From assembly GCF_042676065.1 (NCBI RefSeq), contig NZ_JBHTJO010000001.1, positions 1,302,001-1,366,000 on the forward strand: 64,000 bases of DNA, written 5' to 3'. The stretch's first letter is position 1, and each line of letters begins with the position of its first letter. Positions 8,565 through 16,523 of this stretch are shown piece by piece. This DNA comes from Methyloligella solikamskensis. GTDB lineage: Bacteria; Pseudomonadota; Alphaproteobacteria; Rhizobiales; Methyloligellaceae. The position numbers were made by a program, and so were the translations under genes. The notes under the pieces were generated by a model, which saw only the letters and a program-made list of their open reading frames with translations, ran no database searches and was not told where the DNA came from.

Positions 8565-9413
8565 CTACCGCTCGTCCAGCTCTTCTCTCACCTGGGCATA
8601 GCTCAGGACGGCGAAGAGGATGGTGCCGCCGGCGACGTTGCCGAGCAGGGTGGGGATGAAGAAGACGAAGACCACGCGGAGCAGGCTCTCGTGGCCGGTG
8701 AGGAACATGTAGAAGGCCTCGACCGAGCCGGCGATGACGTGGGTAAAGCCGCCGAGCGCGATGAGATAGGTGATGAGCGAGATCACGAAGATCTCGGTGC
8801 CTTCCGCGGAGGGCAGCATCCAGACCAGGGCTGCGATCAGCCAGCCTGAGACGATGCCTTTGACGAACATCTCGCCGACGGAGTTCTCCATCAGATGCTC
8901 GGAGATCTTCACGACGGCCTTCACGATGTCCGGCGTGAGGGCGCCAGAAAAGGCCAGGAACAGGGCGACGAGGAAGCAGCCTACCAGGTTGGCGGCGAGC
9001 ACGATGCCCCAGAGGCGCAGGAGCACTCCGACCCACATGAGACGCCGGCGCGATATGACGGGCAGAACGGCGGTGAGGGTATTCTCGGTGAAGAGCTGCT
9101 GGCGGGACAGAATGACGATGAGGAAGCCTACCGCATAGCCCATATCGGCGATGATGTCGGCGCCGGGCCGGTCGCCCATGAAGGCTGCCAGCATGGCCTG
9201 GGAGAGGACCGAGAAGCCGATGGAGATACCGGCGGCGAGGCCGGACCACCATAGGGCCGTCCAGGAGCGGGCGAGTTCGCCTTCACCCTCGGTTCGGATG
9301 ATCTCGTAGACAACCGCGGCGCGGAGCCGGCGGCGTTTCTGGACAGAACGCGCTTCTTCTCGGCTCAGCCCCTCCTGCTTGGTGGGGCCGTTGTCTTCTG
9401 CAGGTTTCGCCAT
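8565..9413 (-). CDS. Formate/nitrite transporter (FNT) family channel, YfdC-like
   Basis: 282 residues. A charged N-terminus of about 55 residues is followed by six membrane segments. The FNT landmarks are LAAGISIGFSVLSQAML, the QQLFTENTLTAVLP loop, LANLVGCFLVAL-type helix (here LAANLVGCFLVALF) and GFTHVIAGSVEAF. The long charged N-terminus and the FTENTLTAVLP signature place it with the YfdC branch rather than classic FocA or NirC. It is expected to move small anions across the inner membrane; the substrate is not readable from sequence. Confidence 0.85.
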   Translation of the reverse strand: MAKPAEDNGPTKQEGLSREEARSVQKRRRLRAAVVYEIIRTEGEGELARSWTALWWSGLAAGISIGFSVLSQAMLAAFMGDRPGADIIADMGYAVGFLIVILSRQQLFTENTLTAVLPVISRRRLMWVGVLLRLWGIVLAANLVGCFLVALFLAFSGALTPDIVKAVVKISEHLMENSVGEMFVKGIVSGWLIAALVWMLPSAEGTEIFVISLITYLIALGGFTHVIAGSVEAFYMFLTGHESLLRVVFVFFIPTLLGNVAGGTILFAVLSYAQVREELDER

Positions 9414-9793
9414 TCTACCTCGCCGGAAATCTTCTTTTCGCCGGAAATCTTGCTGGAAACCCGGCTCCGATGGGCCCGGTCATAGCGCTGGCTAACGATT
9501 GAACGCGCTCATGGTTCACCGGGAAAGGGGGTGCGCCAGCGTGGCGCCCCGGTTAACCGGCGATCTTAGACGGATTCGGCGGGTAGACTGCAAGGCAAAG
9601 CGTAGCGCTCGCGTTAAGGCCCTCAAGATCAATGGGAGCTGTACTCCCGGGGAAACCGGCGAAAATCCCCAAAATCCATAGGAAAAGGAAGACTTCTCGG
9701 TGCATTTCGCTCTGATATTGCGGGAGATCGGTAACTTCTGGGCTATAATGGCGTTGTAGACTGCTGGGCGGGAAGGAAACGGAGCAGGAGACC
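9414..9793. other. 380-base intergenic region between divergent genes
   Basis: No supported gene. A good -10 box TATAAT at 9744-9749, about 45 bases before the start of the Lys/Ala-rich gene, is the likely promoter core for that gene; a -35 at normal spacing is poor (TTGCGG at 9718 leaves a 20-base spacer). An opposite-strand open frame over 9553-9801 has no family likeness and no convincing start. Confidence 0.4.
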
Positions 9794-10618
9794 ATGGCCA
9801 AACCTCAGGCGGCCAAGCAAGGCGCTCGTTCGGGAGCCGGTTCCAAGGAAAAGAGCGCAGCGAAGGCTAAAACCACCAAGACCACGGCGGCGAAGAGCAT
9901 GTCGGCCAAGACCAGCGCAGCTAAGACTAGCGGGGCCAAGACAACTGCGAAAAAGCCGGCACCGAAGACGGCGGCCGCGAAGCCGAGCGCGGCCAAGACG
10001 AGTGCAGCTAAGAAGACTGGGGCGAAGAAGGCCCCGGCGCAGGCGGCTTCGGCCAAAACCGCGAGCGCCAACAAGACTCCCGCCAAGAAGACTGCCGCAA
10101 AGAAGACCGCGGCGAAGAAGCCTGCGGCACGGAAGGCCGCTCCGGCAAAGAAGACCGCGGCGAAGACAGCATCCACACCGACCAAGAAGAGCGCCAAGGT
10201 GAGCGCGGCCAAGCCGGCCAAAAAGCCATCGGCCAAAAAATCCTCGGCCAAAAAATCCTCGGCGAAGACATCGTCAGCGAAGAAGCCTTCAACCAAGAGC
10301 GCGGCAGCCAAAGCACCGAGCAAGGCGACGAAGGCGCCGACCCAGACCCGGGCGGCCAAGCCGACGCCGAAGCGGAAGACGGGCTCCAGCGCGAGCCCCC
10401 GGCCGAAAACGCCGGAGACCAATCCTTCGAAGCCGGCCTTCTCGACCTTCGGCAGCAGCGGCGGGTATGACCGCGTGCAGACTGCTCCGATCACCCGCAT
10501 CGTTGGGAAGTCGACGCCGGCGCCCGGATCTCTGTCGCCTGCGCGTCAGGATGGTGGCGAAGAAACCGGCGAGCTCCAGCGCGGTGCCGAGGGCGGGACC
10601 GCCTGGCGAAACGAATAG
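9794..10618 (+). CDS. Histone H1-like Lys/Ala-rich protein
   Basis: 274 residues, of which roughly the first 200 are almost only Ala, Lys, Ser, Thr and Pro in short repeats such as AKTSAAK, AKKTAAKK and AKKSSAK. The DNA also shows tandem near-copies (a 15-base unit with AAAAAATCCTCGGCC around 10229-10263). The C-terminal 70 residues are less repetitive (SGGYDRVQTAPITRIVGKSTPAPG). There is no signal peptide. Such H1-like basic proteins bind DNA and may compact the nucleoid; that role is inferred from composition. Start: ATG with GGAGCAGGAG upstream. Confidence 0.75.
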   Translation: MAKPQAAKQGARSGAGSKEKSAAKAKTTKTTAAKSMSAKTSAAKTSGAKTTAKKPAPKTAAAKPSAAKTSAAKKTGAKKAPAQAASAKTASANKTPAKKTAAKKTAAKKPAARKAAPAKKTAAKTASTPTKKSAKVSAAKPAKKPSAKKSSAKKSSAKTSSAKKPSTKSAAAKAPSKATKAPTQTRAAKPTPKRKTGSSASPRPKTPETNPSKPAFSTFGSSGGYDRVQTAPITRIVGKSTPAPGSLSPARQDGGEETGELQRGAEGGTAWRNE

Positions 10619-10621
10619 GGG

Positions 10622-11029
10622 CTAGTCGACGCCGTCGACGAGGCCGCCCAGGCCAAGCTGGCTCAAGGCTTCCAGCCAATGGTCGGCGACATGGGGATGG
10701 TCGAGGAGGTAGTCCGCGGTGGGGATCTCCTGGCGGTCCTTGGCCTGATCCACGAGATCGGACCATTCGGCCGGCTCGCCATCGCCACGCCCGAGCCATA
10801 GGAGAGCGACCAGCTCGGCCTGCTCCTGCTCGTTCAAACCCTGAATTTCTTCCACGATCTCCTCGCGCCGGAGATCTCCCTCATCATCCTGAAATTCATT
10901 TGGTGGGGTTTCGTCGTCGGTCGGGTTGGAGCCGACATCGGGCATCTCATTGGCCTCTTCGACCATGATGGCCCGGACCTTGACCGCGAGAGACTTCACA
11001 TAATCGGGGTCGATGGAAATTTCGGTCAT
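10622..11029 (-). CDS. DUF3775 family protein
   Basis: 135 residues from MTEISIDPDYVKSLAVK, with AGGAAA 8 bases upstream; the frame is open further but the upstream part is unlike any protein. The C-terminal half has the DUF3775 pattern: INGLNEQEQAELVALLWLGRG-type stretch (here IQGLNEQEQAELVALLW), then WSDLVDQA and HPHVADHWLEAL. It is acidic and cytoplasmic. No function is known for the family. The stop is three bases from that of the convergent Lys/Ala-rich gene. Confidence 0.75.
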   Translation of the reverse strand: MTEISIDPDYVKSLAVKVRAIMVEEANEMPDVGSNPTDDETPPNEFQDDEGDLRREEIVEEIQGLNEQEQAELVALLWLGRGDGEPAEWSDLVDQAKDRQEIPTADYLLDHPHVADHWLEALSQLGLGGLVDGVD

Positions 11030-11150
11030 TCGGGATTTCCTGGATCTGCCTGCAAGCTCTGCCGAAGCGTCAATGACGCCTCCGTTTGGCCCTAGCAACG
11101 CAGAGGGTCCCGGCCCGTTCCAATCTCGCGTGAAGGTGGGCTGGCGCCGG

Positions 11151-11339
11151 TCAAACGCCGCGGAAGACGTTACCGGCGAGCAGCACGAAATAGGCGACCA
11201 GCAGGGTCTCGAAGCGGTATTCGGCGATGAAGGGAATATGGAACGGCGTGTAGGTCTCAAGCAGAACGAGGATGACCAGGATCAGCGAGATCAGGAAGAT
11301 CGGATAGGTCGGTGGTGAAAGCCAGTAGCCGCGCGCCAT
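11151..11339 (-). CDS. Mini membrane protein, paralogue of the one at 11904-12074
   Basis: 62 residues with two hydrophobic helices (about 12-28 and 44-60). Its sequence shares a pattern with the protein at 11904-12074: S-x-P-T, then F-x-ISLILxIL, and a C-terminal AYxxLxxGNxxxG. GGGGG lies 8 bases before the ATG. Function unknown; the strong conservation between the two copies argues that both are real genes. Confidence 0.7.
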   Translation of the reverse strand: MARGYWLSPPTYPIFLISLILVILVLLETYTPFHIPFIAEYRFETLLVAYFVLLAGNVFRGV

Positions 11340-11481
11340 GGAATGCCCCCATTTGTTTTGCCGGTTCGAGCCTAATGGGCTGAGTATGGGAAGGCGAGCC
11401 GATTGTCACGCCCGGTTCCGCATCTCCCCGCCGCAAGTTTCGAGCGGCACTTTCGGAAATCAATATGAAGGCTTGAATGAT

Positions 11482-11847
11482 ATGGCGCTTGCTTCCGCCC
11501 CCGCAGGTCTCTTCGCCTATCTCCTCCCGATCCTGCTGCTGTTCTGCTCGAACGTGTTCATGACCTTCGCATGGTATGGCCACCTGAAGTTCAAGGCCGT
11601 GCCGCTGGCGCTGGTCATTCTGGTGAGCTGGGGGATTGCGCTGGTGGAATATTGCTTCGCCGTGCCGGCCAACCGGCTGGGGAGCGCGGTCTATTCGCCC
11701 GCAGAGCTAAAGAGCATTCAGGAGGTGATCACGCTGATCGTCTTCGCGGGCTTTACGGCGTTCTACTTCCAGGAGCCGTTGAGCTGGATGCAGGTGATCG
11801 GATTCGCGCTGATCGCGGCAGGTGCGGCGTTTGTGTTCAACGGGTGA
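11482..11847 (+). CDS. DUF486 family membrane protein (DMT superfamily)
   Basis: 121 residues with four membrane segments. The strings FMTFAWYGHLKF, SWGIALVEYCFAVPANRLG and ELKSIQEVITLIVFAGFTAFYF are characteristic of DUF486, a half-size relative of EamA/DMT transporters that may work as a dimer. The start at MALASAPAG is chosen because the upstream frame is not protein-like. It stands between two related mini membrane genes on the opposite strand. Substrate unknown. Confidence 0.85.
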   Translation: MALASAPAGLFAYLLPILLLFCSNVFMTFAWYGHLKFKAVPLALVILVSWGIALVEYCFAVPANRLGSAVYSPAELKSIQEVITLIVFAGFTAFYFQEPLSWMQVIGFALIAAGAAFVFNG

Positions 11848-11903
11848 CTGCTGGGCCCGCAAGAGAGCCCCGACCGGCATGACGCCGGCCGGAGCCCAAA
11901 AGA

Positions 11904-12074
11904 TTACATCCCGGCCAGCAGGTTGCCGAGGGCCAGGATCACATAAGCGGCGATGGCCACCCAGAACGCATTTGCAGTGACGAATGGAATGGCGACGAAG
12001 AGACCAAGAACGGCCAGAATCGCCAAAATCAGAGAAATGAAGAATACGATTTGAGTCGGTGCACTAAGATGCAT
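11904..12074 (-). CDS. Mini membrane protein (56 residues), paralogue of 11151-11339
   Basis: Reads MHLSAPTQIVFFISLILAIL and ends AYVILALGNLLAGM; two membrane helices connected by a short loop (IPFVTANAF). A strong ribosome site GGGAGGG lies 4 bases before the ATG. Similarity to the 62-residue protein at 11151-11339 in both helices and in the GN-x-x-x-G end supports it as a true gene despite its size. Function unknown. Confidence 0.75.
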   Translation of the reverse strand: MHLSAPTQIVFFISLILAILAVLGLFVAIPFVTANAFWVAIAAYVILALGNLLAGM

Positions 12075-12197
12075 GTTGCCCTCCCTTAGTTGACGGTCGG
12101 AGGGTAATGGGTTTGTGTGAAAATACGAAGCGGTGATCTCGCGCCTAGGTTCAAGCCTGTGGGGATCATCAACCGCGGGGCAACGGGGGAGGCTAGT

Positions 12198-12848
12198 GTG
12201 CGGCCGGTATTACGACTGGTGCTGGGGGTGGTGGCGCTGTTCGCAATTCTTGCCGGCGTCGCGATAACATTGCCCGATCATGTGCATGTGGCGCGGACGA
12301 TCGTCATCAACGCTCCGGAAGGGGCGGTTTTCTCGCATTTGAACGATCCTCGCAAAGTGGCCGTCTGGCTGCCCTGGCGGCAGCGGGACCCCGATATGCG
12401 ATTCGACTATTCGGGTGCAGCGGGAGGCGAGGGCGCGCATTTGGAATGGTTTAGCGACGTGCCGTCTGTCGGCGCCGGCAGCATCGATATCACCGAAAGC
12501 GAGGCTCCTAGGAAGGTGGAGTACGACGTGGATTTCGGGGGGCTCGAAGGCACGAGCTACCTGCTCGTCTCGCCCTCCGGCTCGGGCAGCAAGGTGACCT
12601 GGGGCTTTGGCTACGATACGGGCACCAATCTCTTCAAACGCTGGAAAGGGCTGATGCTCGACCGGCTGGTGGGTACCGATTATCAGCTCGGCCTTTCGAA
12701 GCTGAAGAGTGTTGTGGAAAAAGAGCGGGCGCCGGAGGAATCGATGACGCCAGGCGCGGCCACACAGGCGGCTCCCGTCGAAGTCGCGCCCGCCCAGGCG
12801 ACGCCTGCCGAGGCAGCGCCCGCTGCCCAGGACGTCCAAAAGCAATAA
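12198..12848 (+). CDS. SRPBCC (START/polyketide cyclase-like) family protein, membrane-anchored
   Basis: 216 residues from a GTG at 12198, preceded at 5 bases by GGGGAGG; an ATG at 12117 in the same frame lacks such a site. An N-terminal membrane helix (LVLGVVALFAILAGVAITLP) anchors a ligand-binding helix-grip domain: VARTIVINAPEGAVFSHLND, VAVWLPWRQRDP, YDVDFGGLEGTSYL and VTWGFGYDTGTN. The C-terminus is an Ala/Pro-rich tail. Such domains bind hydrophobic ligands; the ligand is unknown. It is convergent with the gene at 12901. Confidence 0.75.
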   Translation: MRPVLRLVLGVVALFAILAGVAITLPDHVHVARTIVINAPEGAVFSHLNDPRKVAVWLPWRQRDPDMRFDYSGAAGGEGAHLEWFSDVPSVGAGSIDITESEAPRKVEYDVDFGGLEGTSYLLVSPSGSGSKVTWGFGYDTGTNLFKRWKGLMLDRLVGTDYQLGLSKLKSVVEKERAPEESMTPGAATQAAPVEVAPAQATPAEAAPAAQDVQKQ

Positions 12849-12900
12849 GGCTGGTTGGGCTGCGGGAGACTTTCTCCGAGGAGGCTTGCTCCCAGAGCTT

Positions 12901-13557
12901 CTAAAGCTTCTGCTCGCCCGGGGTGCGATGGCCGCTGTTGTTGGCCTGCACGGATTCGATCACCAACCGATATGCACCGGCCACGAGGTTGTTCAGGGCC
13001 GTGCAGTTCGCATCGATGGGTGCGGGCTGGCCCAGCTTCGTGCGATCGAGCGTGGCATCCTCGCCCTCATCGGCGGCGTCGCGGGCGGTCACCCGGTAGA
13101 CATAGGACAGGCCATCGGGCGTCACGACGGTGATGCGGTCGCCCACCGCGACCTTCTCAGGCCGAAGAAGAGCATTCGGGTCGGGCTGGAGATGGGGATC
13201 CCGAGCCGGATCGAGAGAGGCCTGGCGCGGAAGGCTGCCGGTTTCGGCAGGTGTGTCCGACTCTTTGCCTAGCTTGCCGGAAAGCGCGGAAATGGCGACT
13301 TCGTCCGCGGCGGTCTCTTCAAGGATGGCGCTCATGCCCAGTCGGCGGACCGACGCTTCGCTCCGCTGACCGTCGGCCGGCTCGTCATCGAAATAGGAAA
13401 TCTGGTCGAAGTCCGAAGTCTTCGACACGGGTGTGCGCCAATCGAGCGCATCGAAAGAACCAATCAACGCAAAACCAAAAAGAGCAGCGCAGCCGCCAGC
13501 GAGGCCAAGCCCCGTAACAGCCGTGCCGAATTTGAAGAGGCCCTGTGGGGATCGCAT
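12901..13557 (-). CDS. Membrane-anchored protein with a degenerate sortase-like C-terminal domain
   Basis: 218 residues: one membrane helix near residues 12-34, a low-complexity Glu/Ser-rich middle, then a C-terminal domain whose strand VAVGDRITVVTPDGLSYVYR matches the GDxIxVxTxxGxxYxYxV block of sortases. Downstream, NCTALNNLVAGAYRLVIE puts a Cys 12 residues before an Arg, as in the TLxTC...R sortase centre, but the TLxT context and a clear GHxR histidine are missing; the only upstream candidate His is in DPHLQ. AGGAG precedes the ATG, which overlaps the stop of the gene before it (TAATG). Sortase relation is an inference of low certainty. Confidence 0.55.
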   Translation of the reverse strand: MRSPQGLFKFGTAVTGLGLAGGCAALFGFALIGSFDALDWRTPVSKTSDFDQISYFDDEPADGQRSEASVRRLGMSAILEETAADEVAISALSGKLGKESDTPAETGSLPRQASLDPARDPHLQPDPNALLRPEKVAVGDRITVVTPDGLSYVYRVTARDAADEGEDATLDRTKLGQPAPIDANCTALNNLVAGAYRLVIESVQANNSGHRTPGEQKL

Positions 13558-13934
13558 TAATTGCTCCTCATTTCTTCGTCGACATCCGCATCTTGCACGA
13601 AGGAAAGGGCGCGAAGATGGCGGCGCCAAAGCAGGCGTGTCGCCACACCGAGTGTGGAAAGAAGTATCACGAGGATCGCCAGCTGTCTTGGGAGATTGCC
13701 TTTCGGCGAGGCTGCGCCCTGGGCCGCTTTGGGCCTGGCGGGTTGCAGGGTCGGGACCTCGGCGGCGGTGAGCTCGCCATCGGAGAAGATGATGGGCTCG
13801 ACCTTGACCGGGCGTGGATGGCTGGCCGGCACGATCTGCGGCTCCGATGCGGCAATCGAAACCGGGAAAACCACCGGTCCGGCGGTGAGTGCGGCAGCGG
13901 CTAGTGCGCAAGCTGGTAAGCGGTTTTTGAACAT
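13557..13934 (-). CDS. Secreted protein with C-terminal membrane helix and basic end, coupled to the sortase-like gene
   Basis: 125 residues from MFKNRLPACA. An N-terminal signal peptide, a soluble middle, and a C-terminal arrangement NLPRQ, a hydrophobic helix (LAILVILLSTLGVATRLLW) and RRHLR, followed by an acidic tail. This resembles, loosely, the LPxTG-helix-positive-charge sorting signal, though LPRQL is not a standard motif and the tail is longer than usual. Its stop codon overlaps the next start (TAATG), so the two products are probably made together. Confidence 0.55.
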   Translation of the reverse strand: MFKNRLPACALAAAALTAGPVVFPVSIAASEPQIVPASHPRPVKVEPIIFSDGELTAAEVPTLQPARPKAAQGAASPKGNLPRQLAILVILLSTLGVATRLLWRRHLRALSFVQDADVDEEMRSN

Positions 13935-14255
13935 TTTGCTTGGCCCCCAAAGCTCAAGTCGGGCAAGAATCATCACAGCAATTGGGCGATGGGTGAGCAG
14001 GAATTTGACGCTCAGACGGCGGGGCATGACATCGCAAAAGAGGCTTGCGAAGTCCTAACCGAGATCGCTGCAAATCTCTGAAACACTTCAGCGATTTCGA
14101 ATCGTCCTGGTCCTTCGCCGGTCCGGCAATCCCGCAGATGTGGGGGGGAACAAGCGGTGGCAGGCCGTCGTTAGGCTCCCGTGAAAACAGGCGCCCGGCG
14201 CCCCCCACTCAGACGCTTTCCGCCGGGCCCAATTAATTCAGGAGAGGAAGGACCC

Positions 14256-14741
14256 ATGAAAACGCTCAAAGATCTATTCATGCATCAGCTTCGAGACGTC
14301 TATTACGCCGAGAAGCAGATTCTGAAGGCGCTGCCGGAGATGGCCAGCAAGGCCGATTCCGATCAGCTCCGGAAGGCTTTCGAGGATCATCTGGAGGAGA
14401 CCAAGGGCCAGAAGGACCGGCTCGAGGAAGTCTTCAAGCTGCTGGATGCCAAGCCTGAGGGTGAGACCTGCCCGGCCATCGACGGCATCATTAAGGAGCA
14501 CAAGGAAATCGCTTCGGAGATCGAGGATGCCGATGCGCTGGACGCGGCGATGATCGCCAACGCCCAGGCCGTGGAGCATTACGAGATCTCGCGCTACGGT
14601 ACGCTGATCGCCTGGGCCGACCAGCTCGGTCTGCCGGCCGAGGTCGCCAGCCTCCTGAAGCAGACACTGGACCAGGAGTACAATGCCGACTCCAGCCTGA
14701 GCCAGCTGGCCGAGACCAAGCTGAACCAGCAGGCGGCGTAA
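14256..14741 (+). CDS. Ferritin-like DUF892 (YciE/YciF type) protein
   Basis: 161 residues from MKTLKDLFMHQLRDVYYAEK, with AGGAGAGGAAGG just upstream. The four-helix bundle shows the DUF892 metal-site pattern: LRDVYYAEKQILKALPEMA, LRKAFEDHLEETKGQKDRLEEVF, ANAQAVEHYEISRYGTLIAWA and LKQTLDQEYNADSSLSQLAE. These proteins are induced under stress in other bacteria and can bind iron; the precise role is not settled. The start upstream at 14181 is unlikely since the ribosome site is inside it. A hairpin follows the gene. Confidence 0.9.
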   Translation: MKTLKDLFMHQLRDVYYAEKQILKALPEMASKADSDQLRKAFEDHLEETKGQKDRLEEVFKLLDAKPEGETCPAIDGIIKEHKEIASEIEDADALDAAMIANAQAVEHYEISRYGTLIAWADQLGLPAEVASLLKQTLDQEYNADSSLSQLAETKLNQQAA

Positions 14742-14768
14742 AAACTCTGGCATTAGGCCAATATGCGA

Positions 14769-14796
14769 CGGCGCGGACATGGCTTTGTCCGCGCCG
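14769..14796 (+). terminator. Hairpin after the DUF892 gene
   Basis: A perfect 10-bp stem CGGCGCGGAC / GTCCGCGCCG (14769-14778 and 14787-14796) with an 8-base loop, 27 bases after the DUF892 stop. The following TTGGTTTAT is a weak T tract, so it may stop transcription or protect the 3' end. Confidence 0.55.
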
Positions 14797-14997
14797 TTGG
14801 TTTATCTAAAGCCCATCAACGTTCTTTAGAGACAAGCTGGCTATCCCTATCTGTCGATCTCCGCGATGCGGATCGCTCGTCCTCGTTCCGGGTGTACTTG
14901 TTCTGCGTGTTCTTGGCCGGCATCTCAGGACGCCGAACTCTTGTGGCTTTCAATAGGGGCCGGGCAGGGGATGAGCCTTGTCGGGCAAATTGGTCAA

Positions 14998-16200
14998 ATG
15001 GAACTCCTCGCCGACGCTCTCGCACGGGTCAAACCTTCGCCAACCATGGCCATCACGGCCAAAGCGCGCGAACTCAAAGCGGCGGGCGAGGACGTTATCG
15101 GCCTCGGTGCCGGCGAGCCGGATTTCGATACGCCGGAGAATGTGAAGCGCGCCGCGATCGACGCCATCAACCGCGGCGAGACGAAATACACCGCCGTCGA
15201 CGGCATTCCTGAATTGAAAAGGGCGGTGGCGGCGAAGTTCGAGCGCGACAACGGGCTGAGCTACGCAACCGACGAAATCACCGTGGCGTCGGGCGGCAAG
15301 CAGGTGCTCTACAACGCCTTGCTGGCGACCCTGAACGAGGGGGATGAGGTGATCATCCCGGCGCCCTATTGGGTGAGCTATCCGGATATCGTGATGCTGG
15401 CGGGCGCGACGCCGGTGATCGTGGAGACGAAGCTTGAAGACAAGTTCAAGCTGACGCCGGAAGAGCTGGAAAAGGCCATCACGCCGAAGACCCGGTGGAT
15501 GATTTTTAACTCGCCTTCGAACCCGACGGGCGCGGCCTACACCAAGGACGAGATCAAGGCGCTGACCGACGTGCTGATGAAGCACCCGGATGTCTGGGTG
15601 CTGTCGGACGACATCTACGAGCATCTCGTCTACGACGATTTCGAATTCTTTACGCCGGCCCAGGTAGAGCCGAAGCTGAAAGAACGGACGCTGACCATGA
15701 ACGGCGTCTCCAAGGCCTATTCCATGACGGGATGGCGCATCGGCTTCGGCGGCGGACCGAAAAAGCTCATCAAGGCCATGGCGACCTTGCAGTCCCAGTC
15801 GACCTCCAACCCTTGTTCGATCAGCCAGTGGGCCGCGGTGGAAGCTTTGAACGGGCCGCAGGATTTCCTGAAGGACTGGGTCGAATCCTTCCGGGACCGG
15901 CGGGACCTCGTAGTCTCCATGCTCAATCAATGCGATGGGCTGGAATGCCCCACGCCGGAGGGCGCCTTCTACGTCTATCCGTCTTGCGCGGAGACGATCG
16001 GCAAGACGACCGAAGGCGGCAAGCTTATCGAGACCGACGAGGATTTCGTGAGCGCGCTGCTGGGAGAGCAGGGGGTCGCCGTGGTGCATGGCGCGGCGTT
16101 CGGGCTGTCGCCCTTCTTCCGCATTTCATACGCTACGGGCAAAGACGATCTTGAAGAGGCTTGCCGCCGTATCCAGCGATTCTGCGCTAATCTCCGCTAA
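14998..16200 (+). CDS. aatA: Aspartate aminotransferase (class I, PLP-dependent)
   Basis: 400 residues from MELLADALARVKPSPT, the usual start region of the alphaproteobacterial AatA family; the frame runs 44 codons upstream without family likeness. Landmarks are GAGEPDFDTPENVK, the substrate-facing PAPYWVSYPD, NSPSNPTGA, SDDIYEHLVYD with the Asp that holds the pyridine nitrogen, and the Schiff-base lysine K239 in GVSKAYSMTGWRIGF. It converts aspartate and 2-oxoglutarate to oxaloacetate and glutamate in the cytoplasm; aromatic or prephenate substrates are possible in this subgroup. Confidence 0.93.
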   Translation: MELLADALARVKPSPTMAITAKARELKAAGEDVIGLGAGEPDFDTPENVKRAAIDAINRGETKYTAVDGIPELKRAVAAKFERDNGLSYATDEITVASGGKQVLYNALLATLNEGDEVIIPAPYWVSYPDIVMLAGATPVIVETKLEDKFKLTPEELEKAITPKTRWMIFNSPSNPTGAAYTKDEIKALTDVLMKHPDVWVLSDDIYEHLVYDDFEFFTPAQVEPKLKERTLTMNGVSKAYSMTGWRIGFGGGPKKLIKAMATLQSQSTSNPCSISQWAAVEALNGPQDFLKDWVESFRDRRDLVVSMLNQCDGLECPTPEGAFYVYPSCAETIGKTTEGGKLIETDEDFVSALLGEQGVAVVHGAAFGLSPFFRISYATGKDDLEEACRRIQRFCANLR

Positions 16201-16279
16201 CGCTCCGGCGCGGCGGCTGCCGCTGCCATAGGGCGCCGCGGATCTTTCGCTTTCACATTTTCGAAGAGAGGCTCGTTCA

Positions 16280-16489
16280 ATGAAACTCACCACTCCCAAC
16301 CAGATCGCCGGCAAGGTCATGGAGATCCGCAAAGGTGCGGTGACGGCCATCGTCTATGTGGAGATTGCTGGCGAGCTGAATGTCGAGACCAGCGTCACGG
16401 TGGCGTCGCTAGAGAAGCTCGGCCTCTATGAAGGCAAGGATGTCGTGCTGATCATCAATCCGGGCGACGTGATCATCGGCTGCGAATAG
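16280..16489 (+). CDS. Molybdopterin-binding (Mop/TOBE) protein
   Basis: 69 residues: a single TOBE/Mop domain, MKLTTPNQIAGKVMEIRKGAV, VYVEIAGELNVETSVT, EKLGLYEGKDVVLIINPGDVIIG. Solo Mop proteins assemble into rings that store molybdate or tungstate. The length equals the usual one-domain molybdopterin-binding protein (molbindin). GAGAGG lies upstream of the ATG. No Mo transport genes are next to it; the adjacent downstream gene codes for a hydrolase. Confidence 0.88.
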   Translation: MKLTTPNQIAGKVMEIRKGAVTAIVYVEIAGELNVETSVTVASLEKLGLYEGKDVVLIINPGDVIIGCE

Positions 16490-16523
16490 CGACGCTGCCG
16501 GTATCACTGATCGGGATCTCCCG

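Noticed and set aside
8071..9252. 393-codon minus-strand frame across the FNT and MAPEG genes
   Set aside because: Arg/His-rich shadow in another frame of two well-supported membrane protein genes.
9553..9801. 82-codon minus-strand frame
   Set aside because: No ribosome site, no domain, and it overlaps the promoter and start of the gene at 9794.
9805..10500. Minus-strand frame that looks like a very hydrophobic membrane protein (Ala/Phe/Val/Leu)
   Set aside because: It is the antisense of the Lys/Ala-rich gene: AAG/GCC codons read backward as Leu, Phe, Ala and Val. Not a real membrane protein.
14950..16089. Long minus-strand open frame opposite the aspartate aminotransferase
   Set aside because: The plus strand holds all catalytic motifs of the aminotransferase; the minus frame is Arg/His-rich and featureless.
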